Assembly: GCA_963707275.1 (NCBI GenBank)
Contig: CAVPPH010000010.1
Location: 1-64,000 of the forward strand
Length of the DNA stretch: 64,000 nt
Source: JACKBK01 sp963707275
Lineage (GTDB): Bacteria; Chloroflexota; Anaerolineae; JAAEKA01
Reading direction: 5' to 3'
Shown one piece after another: positions 35,674 to 44,843 of the stretch (within the stretch, counting starts at the first letter, position 1; the number at the start of each line of letters is the position of its first letter). The notes under the pieces were generated by a model, which had not been told where the DNA came from, ran no database searches, and worked only from the letters and a program-made list of their open reading frames with translations. Made by a program: the position numbers and the translations under genes.

Positions 35674-36649
35674 CTACCTCCCCGTCACTTGCTCGAACAC
35701 CCGCAGGAAGTTGAGACCCAGCACCTTGCGGACTGTGTCCTCGCTGTGGCCGCGGTCCAGCATGCCGGTGGTCAATTTGGGGTAGCACGTAGCGTCTTCC
35801 AGCCCTTTCGGCATGGTCGCGCCGTCGAAGTCGGAACCGATGGTGACATGGTCCGCGCCGGCCACGCGCACGAGATAGTCGATCTGGTCCAGGACGTGTT
35901 CGATGGTTGCCTCGCTGGCCGGATTGTGCAGGAACGCGTTGACAAAGGTGACGCCGATCAGCCCGCCGCCTGCGACAATGGCTTCGATCTGAGCGTCGGT
36001 CAGGTTGCGGTAATGGTCGAACACCGCCGCGTGCGTTGCTGTGCGAGGCGATGACCGGCTGCTGGCTGACGCGCAACACGTCGCGCACACCGGCCGCTGC
36101 CAGGTGCGACACATCGACGATGATGCCCAACCGGTTGCACTCCTCCACCACGCGCACGCCGAACTCTGACAGCCCGCGCGCGTTGGGGCCTTCCATCACG
36201 CCATCGGCTGTGTCGTTGCGGAAGTTCCAGGTCAATCCCAGGTTGCGCACGCCCAGCCGGTAGAAGCAGCGCAGCACCTCGATGCTGTCGCCCAGCGGCT
36301 CGGCGCCTTCCAGCCCGAGAATCCCGGCAACCTTGTCCACAGCCTTGGCGCGGCGGATGTCGGCGGCACCGGTGGCCAGCAGTATCTCGTCGGGGTGGCT
36401 CTCGAGGGCCAGATGCAGCATGTCCAGCCGCTGCATGGCGTGGCGGGTCGCACTGCGATGATACTCCTCGACCGGCACGAAGCAGGCGAAGAGCTGCGCC
36501 GTGACGCCCCCCGCGCGCAGCCGCGGCAGATCGACGTGGCCTTTCTCGGAGCGTTCCGTCAGGCTGCGCGTGCCTTCCAACACGTCACCCAGGGTGTCGC
36601 AGTGGGCGTCGATGACGATGGCGTCGAAGTGCAGTGTGTGGGGATCCAT
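35674..36649 (-). CDS. Membrane dipeptidase, peptidase M19 (frameshifted)
   Basis: A zinc dipeptidase of the renal dipeptidase family, about 325 codons. The N-terminus has IVIDAHCDTLGDVLEG with the HxD metal ligands. GILGLEGAEPLGDSIEVLRC, VRNLGLTWNFRNDTADG and GIIVDVSHLAAAGVRDVL follow, then VIASHSNAR with the histidine ligand. An indel near 36,045 shifts the rest: AQIEAIVAGGGLIGVTFVN, HVTIGSDFDGATMPKGLED and VRKVLGLNFLRVFEQVTGR. All family motifs are present in order, so the break is probably a sequencing error. It cleaves dipeptides, including D-amino acid forms in some members. Confidence 0.88.
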
Positions 36650-36716
36650 GGAGTCTCCTTGGGACCGGGCGCTTGTGCGTTATGGCCCGCAGAATGAATT
36701 CTGCGTCTGAAACGGG

Positions 36717-36781
36717 GAAGCATGCTGAAGCAAGCTATCGAATATGGAAGCCTGCTCTGGTAGCTTGCTTCAGCATGCTTC
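36717..36781. repeat. 21-bp perfect inverted repeat
   Basis: Arm one (36717-36737, starting GAAGCATGCTGAAGC) is exactly complementary to arm two (36761-36781, starting TAGCTTGCTTCAG), with a 23-nt loop. Flanking minor palindromes GCAGAATGAATTCTGC and CCGTGAATTCATTCACGG suggest a composite REP-like element between the dipeptidase and PIG-L genes. Confidence 0.85.
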
Positions 36782-36812
36782 GGCTACCAGGCCGTGAATT
36801 CATTCACGGCGC

Positions 36813-37529
36813 CTACCAGACCGTCATTCGCTTGAACGTCTCGGCCCGGCTGAAGCCTACCGACTTGCCATTTTCCTCGTCCATGCCTTGCAGCCAGTCC
36901 AAATTCTCCATCCCCTTGGGGAACTGGCTGCGGTGTGCCATGCAGGCTGCCAGCTTGGTGTCGTAGACCGGCGTTACGTCGATGGCTATGTCTGGCTCGC
37001 GCGCGGTGGAGAAGAGGAAGACCCGTTTGAGGCAGCCCAGACCCGCGCCCGGTTCGCGCAGTTGCTCGGGCCGGTAGAGCGGCATCTTTGACGGCATGTA
37101 GGCGTCCAGCGCCGCCTGGCCGGCGGCGCGATGGTCGGGGTGGATTTGGCCGGCCCAGTAGGGGTCGAAGGTGAAAAGTGTATCAGCCTGTGTGCTGCGA
37201 TAGAGGCGCGCGATCTGCGCCCGCAGCTCCAGGTCGGCCACCAGCTCGCCGTCGTGATGTCCCAGACTGGCGACCTGCTCGATCCCCAGAATGCGCGCTG
37301 CTTCTTCCGCTTCCAGCAGGCGGGTGGTGGCGACGGCAGGCCGCGTGGTCGCTGCGTCCTGTGTGCCGATGTCGCCCAGCGTGCAGTTCACCGAAAAGAT
37401 CTTCACGCCGCGCTGCACCAGCAGCGCTACCGTGCCGCCGCACAGCGTCTCCAGGTCATCAGGGTGTGCGGCGACGATGATCAATCGCTCGATGTCAACG
37501 AACGCGTCTAGTCCTATGCTGTTATTCAT
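36813..37529 (-). CDS. PIG-L family N-acetylglucosaminyl deacetylase
   Basis: 238 residues. LIIVAAHPDDLETLCGGTVA carries the AHPDDE-type zinc and catalytic residues, and AGQIHPDHRAAGQAALDA supplies the third zinc ligand (HPDH). Members remove acetyl groups from GlcNAc-containing small molecules such as bacillithiol or mycothiol precursors, or from antibiotic sugars; the substrate is unknown. C-terminal DTKLAACMAHRSQFPKGMEN is the usual tail. Intact. Confidence 0.9.
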   Translation of the reverse strand: MNNSIGLDAFVDIERLIIVAAHPDDLETLCGGTVALLVQRGVKIFSVNCTLGDIGTQDAATTRPAVATTRLLEAEEAARILGIEQVASLGHHDGELVADLELRAQIARLYRSTQADTLFTFDPYWAGQIHPDHRAAGQAALDAYMPSKMPLYRPEQLREPGAGLGCLKRVFLFSTAREPDIAIDVTPVYDTKLAACMAHRSQFPKGMENLDWLQGMDEENGKSVGFSRAETFKRMTVW

Positions 37530-37555
37530 AGATGCTCCAAGTGAAAGGCGACAAA

Positions 37556-37954
37556 TTAGCGAGATGAGGAACCAGAGCTACCATAGATCTCCATCCGTGC
37601 CAGATCGATGAACGCTCCGGTCAATCGAAGGAAATCGAGTCCGACAATGCCGTCAAGTTGGATTCCGTAGCGCATTGCACCAAATTCAATCGAGAAATTG
37701 TGCACTTCGAGATCGCCAACAATTAGGGCATCCACTCGTTTGGAGAAAACGTACTCTGACCCACCAACACCGACTATTTGGTAGATGGCATCATCAGGTT
37801 CGGGGAGTATGTCCAGGCTATCAACTTGATCGATCGCAAGAAACGTGCCGGCGGATCCTGTGTCCAGGAGCAGATGGTCAAGTTGTACAGTATGCTCGTT
37901 GAATTCGAGCACCGCAGAAACAAACGGTAAATCGTCTTCAACTCGGATTCTCAC
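37556..37954 (-). CDS. Retropepsin-like aspartic protease
   Basis: About 132 residues, the size of a single-domain, dimerising aspartic protease. HLLLDTGSAGTFLAIDQVD contains the catalytic DTGS. YQIVGVGGSEYVFSKRVDAL and LDGIVGLDFLRLTGAFIDL supply the flap and the hydrophobic-hydrophobic-Gly motif. I prefer the GTG start at 37954, because it overlaps the upstream stop as GTGA; an ATG at 37978 would overlap by 27 nt. It is coupled to a small upstream gene. There is no signal peptide, so it is probably cytosolic. Confidence 0.75.
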   Translation of the reverse strand: MRIRVEDDLPFVSAVLEFNEHTVQLDHLLLDTGSAGTFLAIDQVDSLDILPEPDDAIYQIVGVGGSEYVFSKRVDALIVGDLEVHNFSIEFGAMRYGIQLDGIVGLDFLRLTGAFIDLARMEIYGSSGSSSR

Positions 37955-38211
37955 GCCCGCCCTCGAATGCCCAACCATCTCTGCTGGATTATATCCAGTG
38001 TCTCGCGGTCGGTGTGAACGACGTACAATTCCTTCTCAGGCGCTCGTTCGTGAAGCTCAATGTAGCTATTGAGCGCTGAGCGCGAGTTGGTGAAGGAATC
38101 GACTACTGCCATTTGATTCACGATGCGCTTGTTTGCTTCGGTATGAGCAACAATGGCCTCGACCACGAGCCATTGAGCCGGGTACCTCTCTCGTATTTGT
38201 TGCCATTCCAT
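37951..38211 (-). CDS. Small conserved protein coupled to the retropepsin-like gene
   Basis: 86 residues: MEWQQIRERYPAQWLVVEAI then AHTEANKRIVNQMAV and ELYVVHTDRETLDIIQQRW. I recall similar small proteins upstream of aspartyl-protease-like genes in cyanobacteria and Chloroflexota, but no function is assigned. Stop and start overlap by 4 nt with the protease gene, as in toxin-antitoxin or regulator-effector pairs; that reading is inference. Confidence 0.6.
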   Translation of the reverse strand: MEWQQIRERYPAQWLVVEAIVAHTEANKRIVNQMAVVDSFTNSRSALNSYIELHERAPEKELYVVHTDRETLDIIQQRWLGIRGRA

Positions 38212-38334
38212 GGTGTTTGCCCTTCGCTGCCGTGCATGGTCTACGGTTTGAGCAATTCTAGCATGTCCGCGAGCATTTCACAAGTCACCTGCGGTTCCCC
38301 AGGAACGACGCCCCGTGTTATAATCCAATCTGTC

Positions 38335-38985
38335 ATGGTTATGAACACTGCTAATCTTCATCAACAGCTTTCTGTATGTCGCAACTGCCAGGAAGCGGGC
38401 TATCAAGTTTCAGCACCGCCGATTGTCTCCGGCCCTGCGCCGGCTCGCTTGATGATCATCGGTCAGGCGCCGGGTCGGGTGGAAAACGAGCGGACCGGGC
38501 TGCCGTTCAGCGGGCCAGCAGGCAAGCGGCTCTTCCGCTGGCTGGCCGAGGCCGGCTGGGACGAGGCTGACTTTCGTGCGACCAATTACATGACGGCCGT
38601 CACAAAATGCTTTCCCGGCGCGAACGCCAACGGCCGCGGCGATCGTCTGCCGAGCAAGGCTGAGCAGGCGCTGTGCAGGCCGTGGCTGGAAGCGGAGCTG
38701 GCGCTGGTGCAGCCGCAGGTCGTCGTTCCAGTGGGCGGGCTGGCCATCAGCCTGTTGCTTGGCCCGGCGTTGCGGCTGGACCAGGTGATCGGTCGCGTGA
38801 TCACACGGCCGCAGAACGATGACCAACTGAGCCCGTGGGCGCAGTCGTATCTGCCGCCCCACGCACAGATGGTGCCGCTGCCGCATCCATCCGGTGCGTC
38901 CCAGTGGTATCACCGTCCTGAAAACCAGGCGCTTGTTCGCCGGGCAATCGACCAACTGCGCGCCGACCGTCTGGCGTATTCGTAA
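38335..38985 (+). CDS. Uracil-DNA glycosylase family protein (type 4/5-like)
   Basis: 216 residues. SVCRNCQE near the N-terminus gives a CxxC pair, and later cysteines (TKCFPG, ALCRPW) could complete the four ligands of the [4Fe-4S] cluster of family 4/5 enzymes. LMIIGQAPGRVENERTGLPF and SGPAGKRLFRWLAEAGW form the uracil-binding motif A, and VPLPHPSGASQW is motif B with the catalytic-site histidine. The enzyme removes uracil or deaminated bases from DNA. TATAAT at 38319-38324 is only 10 bp before the ATG, so the mRNA is probably leaderless or nearly so. Confidence 0.85.
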   Translation: MVMNTANLHQQLSVCRNCQEAGYQVSAPPIVSGPAPARLMIIGQAPGRVENERTGLPFSGPAGKRLFRWLAEAGWDEADFRATNYMTAVTKCFPGANANGRGDRLPSKAEQALCRPWLEAELALVQPQVVVPVGGLAISLLLGPALRLDQVIGRVITRPQNDDQLSPWAQSYLPPHAQMVPLPHPSGASQWYHRPENQALVRRAIDQLRADRLAYS

Positions 38986-39048
38986 CCGAAACCGCGGCGC
39001 TAACATCCCATCTGCATCACACAATCTCTCCCCGAAAGGCAAACTCGT

Positions 39049-40566
39049 ATGCAAATCAATGTCAAGCAAGGCCAGCTTCAGCAGGAAACCACTGAGCTGC
39101 TGGTCGTCAATTTCTTCGAAGATGTCACGCAGCCGGGCGGCGCGCTCAAGGCGGTGGACGACGCGCTGGGCGGACTGGTGACGCAACTCATCGCGGCCGG
39201 CGACCTCAAGGGCAAACTGGGGGCGACCCACCTGCTCTACACCAACGGCGCATTGCCGGCGCGGCGTGTGCTGGTGACCGGGCTCGGCAAGGAGGCGGAC
39301 TTCTCGGTCAGCGTGGCGCGCAAAGCGGCGGCTGCCGCGGCCAAGCGGGTACGCGAGCTGGGCGTCACTGCATTCACGTCGGTCGTCCACGGCGCGGGCC
39401 GCGGCGGGTTGAGTGTCACTAATGCAGCCGAGGCGCTGGCCGAAGGCACGCTGCTGGGCGCGTACAAGTTCGCTTCCTACAAGCGTGATGGCGATGACAA
39501 GAGCACGCCTGAGATCAGCGAACTGACGGTTCTGGAGGCTGATGCCAGCAAGCTGGACGACGTACGAGCTGGTGTGACGGTCGGCCAGGCGGTGGGTGAG
39601 AACGCCAACTGGGCGCGCGATCAGGTCAACGAACCGGCCAACTACCTGACGCCGCGCGAGCTGGCCCGCCGGGTGCGCGCGCAGGCGGAGAGCGTCGGTC
39701 TGCACGTGCAGGTGCTGGGCGAGGCGGAGATGGCTGAGCTGGGCGCCGGGTCGTTCCTCGGTATCGCCCGCGGCAGCGACGAGGAGGGCCAGTTCATTAT
39801 CCTGGAACACAAACCAAAGGGCCTCGATCTCGAAAGCCTGCCGACCGTCGTCTTCGTCGGTAAGGCGATTACCTTTAACTCGGGAGGCATCAGCCTCAAG
39901 CCGGGCGAGAATATGTGGAAGATGAAGGACGACATGGGCGGCGGCGCGGCGACTGCCGGCGCGTTGTTGGCGGCCGCGCGGCTCAATTTGCCGGTACACG
40001 CGGTCGGTCTGATCCCGGCCACCGAGAACATGCCAGGCGGCGATGCGATCAAGCCGAGCGACGTGGTGACGGCCATCAACGGCAAGACGATGGAGATCAT
40101 CAGTACCGACGCCGAGGGCCGCCAGGTGATGGCGGATGCACTCTGTTACGCGCAGCGCTACAATCCCGATGCCGTGCTGGACATCGCCACCCTGACTGGT
40201 GCGATCGGCATCGCGCTGGGGCCGGATCTGGCCGGGCTGTTCTGCGACGACGATGACCTGCGCGGCCGGCTGCTGGCAGCCAGCGATTTCATGGGCGAGC
40301 CGATGTGGCCGATGCCGGTCTGGAAACCCTATCGCCGCTTGATCGACACCGATGTGGCCGACATGAAGAACACCGGCGGGCGCTACGGCGGCGCGATCAC
40401 CGCGGCGATGTTCCTGCGCGAGTTCGCCGGCGAGCAGCCCTGGGCGCACCTTGACATCGCCAGCACTGCCTGGCAGGAGGCGAACGACGCTTTCGCCGTC
40501 CGCGGCGGCACCGGCTTCGGCATGCGTACCTTGTTCGAACTGCTGCGCGGTTACGCGGCGCAGTAA
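39049..40566 (+). CDS. pepA: Leucyl aminopeptidase, M17 family
   Basis: 505 residues, the normal length. The C-terminal catalytic domain shows VVFVGKAITFNSGGISLKPG, MWKMKDDMGGGAATAG, AVGLIPATENMPGGDAIKPS and the M17 signature, here STDAEGRQVMADAL. The usual NTDAEGR has Ser for Asn here. Two zinc or manganese ions sit on K, D, D, D and E residues within these motifs. It removes N-terminal amino acids from peptides in the cytosol. A good ribosome site (CCCGAAAGG) precedes the ATG. Intact. Confidence 0.95.
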   Translation: MQINVKQGQLQQETTELLVVNFFEDVTQPGGALKAVDDALGGLVTQLIAAGDLKGKLGATHLLYTNGALPARRVLVTGLGKEADFSVSVARKAAAAAAKRVRELGVTAFTSVVHGAGRGGLSVTNAAEALAEGTLLGAYKFASYKRDGDDKSTPEISELTVLEADASKLDDVRAGVTVGQAVGENANWARDQVNEPANYLTPRELARRVRAQAESVGLHVQVLGEAEMAELGAGSFLGIARGSDEEGQFIILEHKPKGLDLESLPTVVFVGKAITFNSGGISLKPGENMWKMKDDMGGGAATAGALLAAARLNLPVHAVGLIPATENMPGGDAIKPSDVVTAINGKTMEIISTDAEGRQVMADALCYAQRYNPDAVLDIATLTGAIGIALGPDLAGLFCDDDDLRGRLLAASDFMGEPMWPMPVWKPYRRLIDTDVADMKNTGGRYGGAITAAMFLREFAGEQPWAHLDIASTAWQEANDAFAVRGGTGFGMRTLFELLRGYAAQ

Positions 40567-40577
40567 TCAGTTACCAG

Positions 40578-40626
40578 TGAACGGTAAACAGTGAGATGAT
40601 CGGATCCGGTCACTGTTTACCGTTCA
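40578..40626. repeat. 17-bp perfect intergenic inverted repeat
   Basis: TGAACGGTAAACAGTGA (40578-40594) and TCACTGTTTACCGTTCA (40610-40626) around a 15-nt loop, 12 bp after the pepA stop. It uses the same GTAAACGG vocabulary as the ilvE/surE gap. It may act as a pepA terminator. Confidence 0.85.
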
Positions 40627-40666
40627 TCTCCAGTCCTCAGTCCCTGGTCCCCACACCCCACACGCC

Positions 40667-41887
40667 ATGACCTCAACTCCCGTCCGCTCCTATCCCTACC
40701 GCTGGGTTGTCCTGCTGGCCTTCATGGCCGTGATCTTCGTCAACCAGCTTTTGTGGATCACGTTCGCGTCGATCACCGGGCCGGCGGCCAGGTATTATGG
40801 CGTGACCGATTTGGCTATCGCCGCGCTGGCGCTGAGCTTCATGGTGGTTTACATCATCGTCTCTGTCCCGGCCTCGTGGGTCATCGACACCTGGGGCCTG
40901 CGGGTTGGCGTTGGGATCGGGGCTGTGCTGACGGGGGTGTTTGGCCTGCTGCGCGGCTTTGCCGGCGACAACTACACGCTGGTGCTGATCGCGCAGATCG
41001 GCATCGCAGTCGGCCAGCCATTTCTGCTGAATGCCATCACCACGGTCGCGGCGCGCTGGTTCCTGATCGAGGAACGCGCGACCGCGTCCGGGCTTGGCAC
41101 GCTGGCCATGTACGCCGGTCAGGTCACCGCGCTGGCGCTGACGCCTTTCCTGGTGCTGGGAAGCAGCATTCCCACCATGTTGATTGTCTACGGAGTCGTG
41201 GCGGTCATCGGCGCACTGATCTTCCTGATCTTCGCCAGGGAGCGGCCGCCGACGCCTGCTTCGGCTGACGGCGCCGGGGAACGGGCGCTGGTCTTCGATG
41301 GCATGAAACTCGCGCTGCGCCAGCGCGACTTCCAGTTGACGCTGGTAGTCTTCTTCATCGGCCTGGGAGTCTTCAATGGCGTAGTGACGTGGGTCGAGGA
41401 TATCGTGCGGCCCAGGGGCTTCACGCCTGTGCAGGCCGGTCTCGTTGGCGCGCTGATGGTGGGCGCAGGCATTCTGGGCGCACTGATCCTGCCCGCGCTG
41501 TCGGATCGCAATCGCAAGCGGGTGCCGTACATCGTGATCGGGTTGGCTATGGCGACGGTGGGGCTGGTGGGGCTTACCTTTGCCGAGCAGTACGGCTGGC
41601 TGCTCGCGGCGGCCGCGGTCATGGGCTTCTTCCTGCTGGCCGCCGGGCCGATTGGCTTCCAGTACGGCGCGGAGGTCACCTATCCCGCGCCCGAAGGCAC
41701 CACCAACGGCCTGCTGTTGATGATCGGCCAAATCTCAGGCATCCTCTTCATCCTGGCCATGGACGCGTTCAAGGCGCCCTTGACCGGCTCTATGACCCCC
41801 TCGCTGCTGGTGCTAATTGGTCTGATGGCCGTTGGTGCGCTGTTGTCCACCCGGTTGCGCGAGTCGAAGATGATGGGGCCGCAGTGA
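40667..41887 (+). CDS. MFS transporter
   Basis: 406 residues, twelve helices, uninterrupted. YRWVVLLAFMAVIFVNQLLW opens helix 1. SVPASWVIDTWGLRVGVGIG holds the loop 2-3 motif (D-x-x-G). A central loop (ARERPPTPASADGAGERALV) separates the two halves. SDRNRKRVPYIVIGLAMATV is the second-half repeat of the loop motif. The pattern resembles FLVCR/nitrate-type porters, but the cargo cannot be named. The start ATG at 40667 follows CACACGCC without a strong ribosome site. Confidence 0.88.
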   Translation: MTSTPVRSYPYRWVVLLAFMAVIFVNQLLWITFASITGPAARYYGVTDLAIAALALSFMVVYIIVSVPASWVIDTWGLRVGVGIGAVLTGVFGLLRGFAGDNYTLVLIAQIGIAVGQPFLLNAITTVAARWFLIEERATASGLGTLAMYAGQVTALALTPFLVLGSSIPTMLIVYGVVAVIGALIFLIFARERPPTPASADGAGERALVFDGMKLALRQRDFQLTLVVFFIGLGVFNGVVTWVEDIVRPRGFTPVQAGLVGALMVGAGILGALILPALSDRNRKRVPYIVIGLAMATVGLVGLTFAEQYGWLLAAAAVMGFFLLAAGPIGFQYGAEVTYPAPEGTTNGLLLMIGQISGILFILAMDAFKAPLTGSMTPSLLVLIGLMAVGALLSTRLRESKMMGPQ

Positions 41888-42025
41888 TCTGAACCATCTG
41901 GGGCGGCACTTACTCACCTGTCACGCCCGGCGCAGCGGAGGCGGGAATTCAGCGCCGTGAAGAATGGAAGCCAGCCTCCGCGGGAATGACTCGAAACTGA
42001 AGGTTGAGCAGTTACCGTGCTCCAG

Positions 42026-44716
42026 TCAATCCTCCAACACCCAACCAACAGCCTGCTCAAAGCTTAACGTCCTGCCAGTCGCCCACTCAGCCGCGAGGAT
42101 CGGGGCGTCGAGACGCGCCTGCAGGTCTGCCAGGGTGGTTTCCCAGCGGGCGCGCTCGATGGGGATGGTGGGCAGGCCGGTGGCGTCCTGCAGCGCCGCC
42201 GCGCAGCCCATCAGTTGGGCAGCGAGTCCGGCGTTGCCCTGGTCGAGCGCGATGCTCGCCAGGCGTTGCAGCAGCAGCGGCTGCATAGGCAAGCAGCGAC
42301 GCAGTCCCATCATCGCCTGCGTCTCGCGGTAGTGGTGCAGCGCCTGGTTGCGCAGTCCCTCCACCAGCGCCAGATCTGCCAGCGCAAACGAGGCTGTGCC
42401 GATACCCCACGGATCGCGCCACTGCCTGTGCATCTCAAGCCCCTCCTCCAGCGCTTTGTGCGCGGTGGCCGTGTCGCGCTGGCAGATGGCAACCTGCCCG
42501 AGTGTCAGCAGATGCCAGCCGATGTGCGTCTGAAACCCCAGCTCGCGGCTGATCTCCAGCGCTTCTTCGACCAGCCGGCGGGCTTGCGCCAGATCGCCGG
42601 CCCGGTATGCCAGTTCCGCCAGATTGCCCAGCGGCCGGTCGCTGCTGTGCCGCAGACCTGACTCTCTGGCGACGCGCAGTCCTTCCTCCAGCAGTGCACG
42701 GGCGCGCGCGGCATCTCCCAACTCGGTGGCGATTTCGCCCAGGATGCACAGGCTGAGCACGGTGCGCCGCAGGTTGCCGGTCTCCTGGAAGATCTCCAGC
42801 GCTTCGGCGATGTTGACCGCAGCGCGCGTCCGGTCACCCTCGTGGAACACGATCAGGCCCAGCCAGAAGACTGCCTCGCCGATGCCTCGCCGGAACCCCA
42901 GCGTGCGGCTGAGAGTGAGGCCCTCCTCCTGACGGGGCCAGCGCCAGTCGTGATCCCACTGATAGAAGTCGAGGCGTAGCATCTGAACCAGCGCCCAGGC
43001 GCGGGCAGGTGTGGGAGGCGCCGCCGCGGGCAGCGCCAACGCCTGGGCGAGCCACGGGCGCGCCTCTTCGAAGCGGCCGCGTATGACCAGATAGTCGGCA
43101 AAGGTGCTGGCCAGCGCGAGAGCCACCTCGTCGTTGGCGGCGATGGCTGTCGACAGAGCGACCTGCACGTTGTGGAACTCGCCGTCGAACCAGTGGTACC
43201 ATGCCAGCCGCTGCGGGCCGTAAAGCTCAGCATCCGCCCGGCGCAGCATGTGCGCGTAGTAGTCCAGGTGTCGCTGGCTGGCCGCCGCAGTTTCGCCCAG
43301 ACCCGCCAGCCGCTCCAGCGCATACTCGTGTACCGTCTCCAACATGACGTAGCGCGCCGCGCCGTGCGGATCGATCTCGCGTCGCAGCAGGCTTTTGTCC
43401 AGCAGGGAGGCGATGCCGTCCATGACGTGAGAGGGAGAGGGAGAGGGAGTTGTGCCTGTGAGAGATTGACTGCTTTCCCAGACTTGCCGATCTATAGCCC
43501 TGGCTCCTTCGCTCCCACTCTTCCATTCTCTCCCTCTTTCACTCTCCCGCTCGCCTCCACAGACCGCCTCTGCCGCTTCCAGCGTGCAGCCGCCGGCAAA
43601 CACGGCCAGGTGTGCAAACAGCGTCTGTGTATCCGGGGCCAGCAGATCGTAGCTCCAATCGATGGCGCCGCGCAGGGTTTTCTGACGGACTGATACGTCG
43701 CGCAGGCCGTCCACGGAGAGCATCCACGGCCCGCTGAGGTGTAATAACAGTTCAGCAGGCGGCATCAGCTTGACGCGCGCGGCGACCAGCTCGATGGCCA
43801 GCGGCAGGCCGTCCAGCCGCCGGCACAGTTCGGCCACAGCCGCGGCGTTGTCGTCGGTGACGGTGAAGTCAGGCTGCACAGCCTGGGCGCGTTCGGCGAA
43901 CAGGGCCACGGCGGGATAGCGCAGCGCGTCGGCGGCCGTCAGTTGGGCAGTTGGCCGGACCGCGACCGGCAGCAGCAGCGGCAGAACCGGCATCTGCCGC
44001 TCGCCGCGCACGCGCAGCGGTTGGCGGCTGGTGACCAGCATGGATAGCCACGGGCAGCGGCGCAGCAGGTCGTCCAGCAGTGCCGCCGAGTCGATGACGT
44101 GTTCGAGGTTGTCCAGCACCAGCAGCAGGTGTTTGGTCTCCAGAAACGCACGCAGTTGCAGTGCGGGCGGGTTCGGGCCGTTCAACTGGAACCCCAGCGT
44201 CTGGACGATGGCGGGCGTCACCAGGTCAGGATCGGAGACGGGTCCGAGACGGACGAAAAACACGCCATGCTCGAACTGTTCCAGGACGCTTTCGGCGACC
44301 GCAAGGGCCAGCCGGGTCTTGCCGACGCCCGGCGGCCCGACCAGCGTCAGCAGCCGCGCGCCGTCCTGCAACCGGCTGCGGACGGCGGCGATATCCTGTT
44401 CTCGGCCAAGAAGGGGGGTGAGTTGGGCCGGGAGGTTGTGGGCACGACGCAACCTGCGCTTGCGCGCAGCAGGCGCGCGCTGCTCGCCCGCGCCCAGCGC
44501 GAACTCGAGCACATAGGGGAGATCGGTGTCGCCCGCGCCAAGTACCCTGGCAAGCGACTCGACGAGTTGCGCCGAGGGTTGCAGGTCGCCGGCCTCGATT
44601 TTGCGCAGCGTGACCTCAGCACAACCCGCCTGCCGCGCCAGCTCGCGCTGCGTCAGCCCGCGCAGCTTACGATGTTCTTTGAGCCATTGGCCGAATGTGT
44701 TCACCCGATCTGTCAT
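42026..44716 (-). CDS. R1: XRE helix-turn-helix / STAND ATPase / TPR regulator
   Basis: 896 residues, intact. Residues 1-65 are an XRE-type DNA-binding domain (FGQWLKEHRKLRGLTQRELA, EVTLRKIEAGDLQPSAQL). An Arg-rich linker leads to LPAQLTPLLGREQDIAAVRS, then an NB-ARC/STAND ATPase: Walker A VGPPGVGKTRLALAV, Walker B LLLVLDNLEHVID, sensor VTSRQPLRVRGE and RRLDGLPLAIELVAARVK. A winged-helix region (RQKTLRGAIDWSYDLLAPDT) and about 450 residues of TPR-like helices follow (LGEIATELGDAARARALLEE). The family works as ATP-switch sensors: the TPRs bind a signal or partner, oligomerise the protein and change transcription. It diverges from a secreted protein gene with a TATCG repeat between. It is the most diverged of the four paralogues. 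Confidence 0.9.
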   Translation of the reverse strand: MTDRVNTFGQWLKEHRKLRGLTQRELARQAGCAEVTLRKIEAGDLQPSAQLVESLARVLGAGDTDLPYVLEFALGAGEQRAPAARKRRLRRAHNLPAQLTPLLGREQDIAAVRSRLQDGARLLTLVGPPGVGKTRLALAVAESVLEQFEHGVFFVRLGPVSDPDLVTPAIVQTLGFQLNGPNPPALQLRAFLETKHLLLVLDNLEHVIDSAALLDDLLRRCPWLSMLVTSRQPLRVRGERQMPVLPLLLPVAVRPTAQLTAADALRYPAVALFAERAQAVQPDFTVTDDNAAAVAELCRRLDGLPLAIELVAARVKLMPPAELLLHLSGPWMLSVDGLRDVSVRQKTLRGAIDWSYDLLAPDTQTLFAHLAVFAGGCTLEAAEAVCGGERESERGREWKSGSEGARAIDRQVWESSQSLTGTTPSPSPSHVMDGIASLLDKSLLRREIDPHGAARYVMLETVHEYALERLAGLGETAAASQRHLDYYAHMLRRADAELYGPQRLAWYHWFDGEFHNVQVALSTAIAANDEVALALASTFADYLVIRGRFEEARPWLAQALALPAAAPPTPARAWALVQMLRLDFYQWDHDWRWPRQEEGLTLSRTLGFRRGIGEAVFWLGLIVFHEGDRTRAAVNIAEALEIFQETGNLRRTVLSLCILGEIATELGDAARARALLEEGLRVARESGLRHSSDRPLGNLAELAYRAGDLAQARRLVEEALEISRELGFQTHIGWHLLTLGQVAICQRDTATAHKALEEGLEMHRQWRDPWGIGTASFALADLALVEGLRNQALHHYRETQAMMGLRRCLPMQPLLLQRLASIALDQGNAGLAAQLMGCAAALQDATGLPTIPIERARWETTLADLQARLDAPILAAEWATGRTLSFEQAVGWVLED

Positions 44717-44827
44717 GCTCCCTCACCGTCGCTGGATTGAGAAGCCGAGCGCCGTCATGGTTCCCGCACTGCCCATACAGTCCGTCCCGTCCGTGGCGCT
44801 CTGACTCGGCCCATTTTACCACAATTA

Positions 44828-44843
44828 TATCGGTTTTGTATCG
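44828..44843. promoter_or_regulatory. TATCG direct repeat, copy 1
   Basis: TATCG-GTTTTG-TATCG, with half-sites 11 bp (one helical turn) apart, between R1 and the divergent secreted gene. The surrounding 70 bp (CCACAATTATATCG...GTAAAACGCTTG...GGTTGTTTACT) closely match the stretch at 54205-54275. Confidence 0.65.

Noticed and set aside
38410..40449. Long open frame antisense to uracil glycosylase and pepA
   Set aside because: It is the high-GC shadow of two well-supported genes and has no domain of its own.
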